Assembly: GCF_016901695.1 (NCBI RefSeq) | Contig: NZ_JACJKS010000001.1 | Coordinates: forward strand, 1-64,000 | DNA length: 64,000 nt | Direction of reading: 5' to 3' | Source: Mordavella massiliensis | GTDB taxonomy: Bacteria > Bacillota > Clostridia > Lachnospirales > Lachnospiraceae | Shown here: piece by piece, positions 59,186-64,000 of the stretch | Numbering within the stretch: the first letter of the stretch is position 1 | Layout of the letters: each line of letters starts with the position of its first letter | Notes under the pieces: generated by a model | Database searches by the model: none | What the model was told of the DNA's origin: nothing | What the model saw: the letters and a program-made list of their open reading frames with translations, nothing else | Program-made: the position numbers and the translations under genes

Positions 59186-60625
59186 TTAATTTCTATCGAG
59201 TTCTCCCATTTCCAATTCCACTTCAATATGTTTATCCGATTTAAGTTTGGAAAGCAACACTACCGTCTCCACATGCACCGTCTGCGGAAACATATCCACA
59301 GGCCGCACTCTCGTCAATTCATACCCGTTCTCCCGCAGGTATTTCACATCCCGCCCCAGGGTTGCCGGATCGCAGCTCACGTACACGATCCGCTCCGGCT
59401 GCATGCGGACCATTGTCTCCAGCACGATCTGCTCACAGCCCTTCCGAGGAGGATCCACCACGATCACGTCCGCCGACACACCGTACTTTGCATACTGATC
59501 CGGAAGCACTTCCTCCGCTTTTCCCACGTAGAAGGACGCATTTGTGATCTCGTTGAGCGTGGCATTCTTTTTCGCATCCTCTATGGCCTGGGGCACGATC
59601 TCCACACCGTATACCCGGCCGGCCCTCTGCGCCAGGAAAAGCGAGATCGTGCCGATGCCGCAGTAGAGATCCCACACCGTCTCCTTCCCGGTCAGGCCGG
59701 CGAACTCCAGGGCCGCGCCGTAGAGTTTTTCCGTCTGTACAGGATTGACTTGGAAGAAGGAAAGCGGTGAGATACGGTACCGGATGTCTCCGATGAGGTC
59801 CGTGATATAATCCTGCCCCCATACCGTGCGGATGTCTCCTCCCATGATCACATTCGTGCGCTCCCGGTTGATACTGTATGTAACGCTCGTCATGCCGGGA
59901 ATCCGGCACAGCCGCTCCGCCAGCACACTGCTGTTTGGAATGGCAGCGCCATTGATGACAAGACAGACCATGATCTCCCCGGTCCGGAACCCCTTGCGGA
60001 TCAGGATGTGGCGCACCAGTCCGCTGTGCGTTTCCTCATCGTACGGTTGGATCCCGTACTCCTCCATAAAAGAAAGCACCACCTGCAGGATCTCCCGGTT
60101 TTCTTTTGCGCCGAGCGCGCAGTCCATCTCCGGGAGGGAAATGATCTGGTGAGTCCTGCCCGCATAGAATCCGGCTGTCAGGCGTCCCTCCCGATCCCGC
60201 CCGACAGGATACTGGGCCTTGTTCCGATAGCGGAAGGGTTCCTCCATTCCCACAATATCTTCCATCACCGTATCGAGCAGATCTTCCGGCACCCCGCCCA
60301 GCCGCAGGAGACTGTTCTTCACCTTGGCCTTCTTAAAAGCAAGCTGCTCTTCGTAGGCCATCTCCTGGATCTGACACCCGCCGCACCGGCGGGCCTCCGG
60401 GCACCTGGCATTTTGGCGTGCCATCGAAGGCGTAAGAATATTCAGCAACTTTGCATAACCATAGTTCTTCTTCATCTTCATGATCCTGGCTTCCACCACA
60501 TCGCCAATAATCGCATCTTTAATAAAAAGAGCGCATCCGTTTACCTTCCCGATGCCCTCTCCGCCAGCGCCCATGTCCTCGATCTCCACAGTCACCAATT
60601 GATTCTTCTGCATACACTCTTGCAT
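59186..60625 (-). CDS. rlmD: 23S rRNA (uracil-C5)-methyltransferase, RlmD/RlmCD type
   Basis: A 479-residue SAM-dependent enzyme. A TRAM domain (QLVTVEIEDMGAGGEGIGKVNG) is followed by the 4Fe-4S cysteines (CPEARRCGGCQIQ plus an upstream and a downstream Cys), the SAM motif VWDLYCGIGTISLFLA, VDPPRKGCEQIV and the catalytic Cys in YVSCDPATLGRD. It ends soon after HVETVVLLSK, without the extension found in many clostridial relatives. A piece of such an extension lies 1 kb downstream beyond rhuM. Confidence 0.93.
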   Translation of the reverse strand: MQECMQKNQLVTVEIEDMGAGGEGIGKVNGCALFIKDAIIGDVVEARIMKMKKNYGYAKLLNILTPSMARQNARCPEARRCGGCQIQEMAYEEQLAFKKAKVKNSLLRLGGVPEDLLDTVMEDIVGMEEPFRYRNKAQYPVGRDREGRLTAGFYAGRTHQIISLPEMDCALGAKENREILQVVLSFMEEYGIQPYDEETHSGLVRHILIRKGFRTGEIMVCLVINGAAIPNSSVLAERLCRIPGMTSVTYSINRERTNVIMGGDIRTVWGQDYITDLIGDIRYRISPLSFFQVNPVQTEKLYGAALEFAGLTGKETVWDLYCGIGTISLFLAQRAGRVYGVEIVPQAIEDAKKNATLNEITNASFYVGKAEEVLPDQYAKYGVSADVIVVDPPRKGCEQIVLETMVRMQPERIVYVSCDPATLGRDVKYLRENGYELTRVRPVDMFPQTVHVETVVLLSKLKSDKHIEVELEMGELDRN

Positions 60626-60672
60626 AAATATACCTCATAACATCACTTTTACACACCAGTTGTATAAATTTA

Positions 60673-60703
60673 GGACGTAACACTTTTTAATTTTGTTACG
60701 TCC
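60673..60703 (-). terminator. hairpin after yhaM
   Basis: GGACGTAAC and GTTACGTCC are perfect arms with a 13-nt AT-rich loop, just past the yhaM stop. The T-run is weak (TAAATTTAT), so termination may be partial before rlmD. Confidence 0.5.
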
Positions 60704-60714
60704 CCATATACAAT

Positions 60715-61659
60715 TTAAACATCCGTTCTTCTAATGTTCGATTCAAACAGCCGGTTGTATCCAAGCCACTCCCTGCTGCCGCGCTTGTCCTTGAGCGCCT
60801 CCGTCATCGTCTGCATCTTGGCGTCTGTGCAGTCCGCGAAGTTGAGCGCCATCGCCTCAGCCAGCGCCGGCTTCTTCGGGGACCCGTATTCCAGCTCCCC
60901 GTGGTGGGAGATCACGCAGTGCTTGAGCTCGCTGGCCAGCACCTCCGGGAAATCCGGGATCGTGCGGATCGCATCGCTGATCATCTCCACGCCGATGATG
61001 ATATGCCCAAGGAGCTGCCCGTCATCTGTGTAGTCGTTGGCCGGGAAGGAGGAGAGCTCCCGGATCTTCCCGATGTCGTGGCACATGGCGGCTGTATACA
61101 GCAGGTCCCTGTTGAGGATGGGGTACGCCCCCACCATATATTCGCAGAATTTCACCACGCTTAACGTATGTTCCAGAAGTCCGCCCGCGAAACCGTGATG
61201 CACGGTCTTTGCTGCGGAATGGTTCCGGAACTTCCGGATGAAGTCCGGATCCTTCTCAAAGTAGTACTCGATCACCCCGCGCAGGTACGGGTTCTTCACC
61301 TGGCGGCCATAGGCCAGGAGCTCCTGGTACATGGCCTCCGGATCCTTCTCCGTGGAGGGCATGTAGTCCGCCGGGGTGTACTCGCCTTCCGCGGCTTTGC
61401 GGATCTGTCTGATGTTGAGCTGCAGGGCATTGTTGTAGCTGATGACCTCGCCGTACACCTCAATGAAATCCATCTCCTCGTACTCCGCGATGCCGCTGGA
61501 ATTCGGATCCCAGACCTTGCCGTCCAGGGTCCCTGTCTTGTCCTGCAGGATCAGATTGTCGTATGGTTTCCCGTTTCTCGTCTCAGCGGAGCGTTTCCCC
61601 TTGCAGAGGTAAATGTTCCGGATCGTCTCTCCCTCGCAGAGAGTGTTGATATATCTCAT
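60715..61659 (-). CDS. yhaM: 3'-5' exoribonuclease YhaM-like
   Basis: A 314-residue protein. An N-terminal OB-fold nucleic-acid-binding domain (NLILQDKTGTLDGKVWD) precedes an HD phosphohydrolase domain with metal ligands in HHGFAGGLLEHTLSV and MCHDIGKIREL, and later HCVISHHGELEYGSP. YhaM degrades RNA and single-stranded DNA from the 3' end with Mn. I chose the ATG at MRYINTL, seven bases after AGAGG. Confidence 0.93.
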   Translation of the reverse strand: MRYINTLCEGETIRNIYLCKGKRSAETRNGKPYDNLILQDKTGTLDGKVWDPNSSGIAEYEEMDFIEVYGEVISYNNALQLNIRQIRKAAEGEYTPADYMPSTEKDPEAMYQELLAYGRQVKNPYLRGVIEYYFEKDPDFIRKFRNHSAAKTVHHGFAGGLLEHTLSVVKFCEYMVGAYPILNRDLLYTAAMCHDIGKIRELSSFPANDYTDDGQLLGHIIIGVEMISDAIRTIPDFPEVLASELKHCVISHHGELEYGSPKKPALAEAMALNFADCTDAKMQTMTEALKDKRGSREWLGYNRLFESNIRRTDV

Positions 61660-61709
61660 ATGCATGCCTCTTTCTGTCTGTTCTGTTTTCTCAAAATCGT
61701 CTTGTTTTC

Positions 61710-62996
61710 TTACCCTTTACTTCCTACGGTCACGCGGAACGTGATGTCCACATACCCGCCGGTTCCCTGCCGCTGTCCCCGGATGCGGATCTCGTCCCCC
61801 TCCGCCAGTTGCATCAGGGCGCTGCTGTAGCCCGAAAGGGTCGTCACCTTGCTGCCGTCCACCTGGGTGATCACGTCGCCGCTCTGGATGCCTGCCGCCA
61901 TGGCCGGGGAGTCCGCAGCCACTTCGCGCACATACACGCCGGAGGGGATCCCCTGGCCGGACGTGAGCTCCTCTGTCACCGTGACGCCGTATACGCCAAT
62001 ATAGGGCACTGCCTGGTTGTTGGAGAGAAATTCCAGGGCGTCCTTCAGATCCGAGATCCCGTACGCTGTCACAGGTCCTGCCTCGCCGCCTTCAAAGAAA
62101 CGCTCCTGGTCGATCAGACCCACGATCTCCCCCTCTGTATTGGCAAGCACGCCTGTCCCCGCGCTGCTCCCGCCGATATCCGTGCAGAGCAGGCTGTAAT
62201 CCCCGTCGGCCCGGTCCACGCTCTCCCTGTTTGACGAGATAATGCCAAACCCAAGGCCGCCGTAATACCCGAAGGGGCTGCCGGCAGCAATGACCATCTC
62301 TCCTTTGGACATCCCTCCGGAGCTGCCAAGGGCGGCCGTCTGTATCTGTCCCCAGGCCGTGTCAGGCAGCGCGTTCTTTGCGATGGCATAGACGGCAATG
62401 CCAAGATTCGTATCCTGCCGCTTCACCGTGATATTATAGCTCTTCCCGTCTGCCAGCCTGGCCTGCAGCGCGCCTTCTTCCGGCACGGATATGCTCCGGC
62501 CCGCGACAAGAAGCTCTGCCCCGTTATCCTCGAAAATAACGCCGGCCACGCTGTCCTCATCCAGAAATCCCCCTTCTGTATCTTCCAGTTGCGGAACCTG
62601 GACGGATATCTCCACCATGCTCCTGTTCAATGTGTTCGCCACATCCACAAGAGCGCGGTTCATCTCCCTGTAATCATCCACGGTCAGGACAGGGGACGGC
62701 TCCTGAGGCTCTTCCTCCTCGTTCTGCGCCGTCTCCTCCTCTTCCTCCTCCGGGATGGTGATCTTCTCCGGACTGCCGGAGAACTGCTCCTCCGCCCACG
62801 GTTTGAGCGCGCAGAACCCCAGGCTGGCCGCCAGTCCAAACAAAAGGCCCAGCCCCGCACACCTAAGGACCGCCGCGCGGACCTTTCTGTACCCGCCGTT
62901 CTCGTCCTTAATGGTCTCCTGGATAAAGGAAAACTCTTCCTCACCTACATCCTGGTTTTCCTCTTTTTTCTTCTCCGGATCCTCGCGATACTCCAT
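61710..62996 (-). CDS. HtrA-like membrane-anchored PDZ protein with degenerate protease site
   Basis: A 428-residue protein with a cytoplasmic N-terminus, membrane helix at about 43-63, acidic linker, trypsin-like domain (about 125-320) and C-terminal PDZ domain (about 325-425, AADSPAMAAGIQSGDVITQVDG). The HtrA fold is recognisable, but the His motif (TNNHVV in active relatives) reads LLVAGRSI, the Asp motif (TDLAVL) reads TNLGIAV, and GNSGGP is replaced by GSSAGTG. It is therefore probably not a protease and may scaffold or bind peptides. Confidence 0.8.
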   Translation of the reverse strand: MEYREDPEKKKEENQDVGEEEFSFIQETIKDENGGYRKVRAAVLRCAGLGLLFGLAASLGFCALKPWAEEQFSGSPEKITIPEEEEEETAQNEEEEPQEPSPVLTVDDYREMNRALVDVANTLNRSMVEISVQVPQLEDTEGGFLDEDSVAGVIFEDNGAELLVAGRSISVPEEGALQARLADGKSYNITVKRQDTNLGIAVYAIAKNALPDTAWGQIQTAALGSSGGMSKGEMVIAAGSPFGYYGGLGFGIISSNRESVDRADGDYSLLCTDIGGSSAGTGVLANTEGEIVGLIDQERFFEGGEAGPVTAYGISDLKDALEFLSNNQAVPYIGVYGVTVTEELTSGQGIPSGVYVREVAADSPAMAAGIQSGDVITQVDGSKVTTLSGYSSALMQLAEGDEIRIRGQRQGTGGYVDITFRVTVGSKG

Positions 62997-63140
62997 GCCG
63001 CATCTTCTCCTTGTGCAATCCTTTTTTCAGTATACAATATCCCCCCTCAATGTTCAATAATTATCCTTTCCTTTAAATTGCGTATGCGGTATAATAATTG
63101 CACAAATGATTGCACAAAGCAGAAAAAACAGGTGAACAAA

Positions 63141-64000
63141 ATGAATCATAAAACACTGACAAAACTGGAATTTGACAAGATCGTGGAACTGCTCACCGCC
63201 CAGGCCACCTGCCCGGGCGGCGTGCGCGCCTGCCGGTCTTTAAAACCATTTACCGATATACAGAAGATCGAGACTGCCCAGGAGCAGACCGAAGCGGCTT
63301 TTTCAAGGATCGTAAAAAAAGGCCGCCTTTCCTTTTCCGGCTGCGATCCCGTCAGCGACTCCCTGAAAAGGCTGGAGATCGGGGGCGTCCTGGGCGCCGG
63401 GGAGCTCCTGCGGATCTGCAAGGTCCTGAAGGCCGCAGGCCGGGCAAAAGCCTACGGCCGCCACGAGACGGCAGAAGAGCTGGCCGACTGCCTGGACGTC
63501 TATTTTGACGCCCTTGAACCCCTCACAAACCTGTCCTCCGAGATCGAGCGCTGCATCATCAGCGAGGAGGAGATCAGCGACGAAGCAAGCCCGGGGCTGA
63601 AGCACATCCGGCGGCAGATCAGCATGGCCAACGACCGCATCCACGCCACCCTCACCTCCCTTGTGAACGGGTCGCTCCGCAATTACCTGCAGGACGCCCT
63701 CATCACCATGCGGGGGGACCGCTACTGCATCCCCGTGAAGGCGGAGTACCGCAGCCAGGTGCCCGGCATGATCCACGACCAGTCCTCCACCGGATCCACC
63801 CTCTTCATCGAGCCCATGGCCGTCGTCAAACTGAACAACGACCTGAAGGAGCTCTACGGCAGGGAGCAGGAGGAGATCCAGGTCATCCTTGCGGACCTGA
63901 GCAACGAGGCCGCCGGCTTTACCGGGGCGATCCGGGCGGACTACAAAGCCATGACCGAGCTGGACTTCATCTTCGCCCGCGGGGCGCTGGCCCTCTCCAT
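63141..64000 (+). CDS. mutS2: MutS2 family protein, 5' part
   Basis: The first 286 codons of MutS2; the gene runs past the window. NHKTLTKLEFDKIVELLTAQ is the typical N-terminus, followed by the lever and clamp region with SPGLKHIRRQISMANDRI and the conserved MRGDRYCIPVKAEYRSQVPGMIHDQSSTGSTLFIEP. MutS2 removes collided ribosomes and suppresses recombination, and usually ends with KOW and Smr domains not visible here. It is transcribed divergently from the HtrA-like gene. Confidence 0.95.
   Translation, partial: MNHKTLTKLEFDKIVELLTAQATCPGGVRACRSLKPFTDIQKIETAQEQTEAAFSRIVKKGRLSFSGCDPVSDSLKRLEIGGVLGAGELLRICKVLKAAGRAKAYGRHETAEELADCLDVYFDALEPLTNLSSEIERCIISEEEISDEASPGLKHIRRQISMANDRIHATLTSLVNGSLRNYLQDALITMRGDRYCIPVKAEYRSQVPGMIHDQSSTGSTLFIEPMAVVKLNNDLKELYGREQEEIQVILADLSNEAAGFTGAIRADYKAMTELDFIFARGALALS

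Overview
The window looks like chromosome of a moderately GC-rich gut-type Clostridium, most likely Lachnospiraceae. The evidence is gene content: a type III glutamine synthetase, the murB-rapZ-whiA-crh block, a YhaM exonuclease, MutS2, RlmD, strong AGGAGG ribosome binding sites and intrinsic terminators. The species cannot be named from sequence alone. Almost everything is on the minus strand. Exceptions are the class V aminotransferase, the TIM-family isomerase, mutS2 and two short HTH relics.

Layout. 0-0.7 kb: six tRNA genes (Pro, Gly, Arg, His, Gln, Lys) with a terminator. 0.7-7.3 kb: core genes (phosphodiesterase, XTP pyrophosphatase, RlmL-like methyltransferase, HAAS protein, glnN, fba). 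7.4-14.5 kb: a sugar operon with a solute-binding protein, two permeases, two Gfo/Idh/MocA oxidoreductases, a TIM-barrel isomerase and an AraC regulator. 14.7-24.4 kb: an operon joining PxpA-, PxpB- and PxpC-like proteins to a biotin carboxylase, a biotin carrier protein, a D-2-hydroxyacid dehydrogenase and a DAACS symporter, with a LysR regulator and a divergent PLP enzyme. 24.5-30.7 kb: MscL, a solitary RelB-type antitoxin, and a two-component system with an ABC transporter. 30.7-34.4 kb: an AAA/DUF4143 ATPase and debris of mobile DNA (cut HTH gene, structured non-coding segment, phd with a broken doc) next to tRNA-Glu. 34.4-40.1 kb: lipid kinase, crh-whiA-rapZ-murB, a sigma-like protein without region 4, and a cell-wall amidase. 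40.1-46.1 kb: a probable D-threonate/erythronate catabolic locus (DeoR, KdgT-type permease, DUF1537 kinase, PdxA2) with a divergent TIM-family isomerase. 46.2-50.4 kb: MoxR ATPase, VWA/DUF2201, leucine-rich repeat and DUF3783 proteins. 50.5-56.9 kb: a flavin/redox operon, a HipA-like kinase and a LysR regulator. 57-59.2 kb: mosaic debris (KilA-N, RhuM, an rlmD 3' remnant). 59.2-64 kb: rlmD, yhaM, an HtrA-like protein lacking catalytic residues, and the start of mutS2.

The strongest candidate for an undescribed system is the operon at 14.7-24.4 kb. Urea carboxylase is built from a biotin carboxylase, KipA/KipI-like carboxyltransferase domains and a biotin carrier. This operon encodes those parts as separate genes together with a PxpA-like protein, and the PxpA and PxpB homologues have lost conserved oxoprolinase motifs. 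That suggests a biotin-dependent enzyme acting on some other lactam or amide, which is inference. Other notable loci are the four-gene MoxR-VWA operon, the sigma-like protein, the acid-sugar locus with repeated TTCGTTT boxes, and the RhuM insertion at the 3' end of rlmD.
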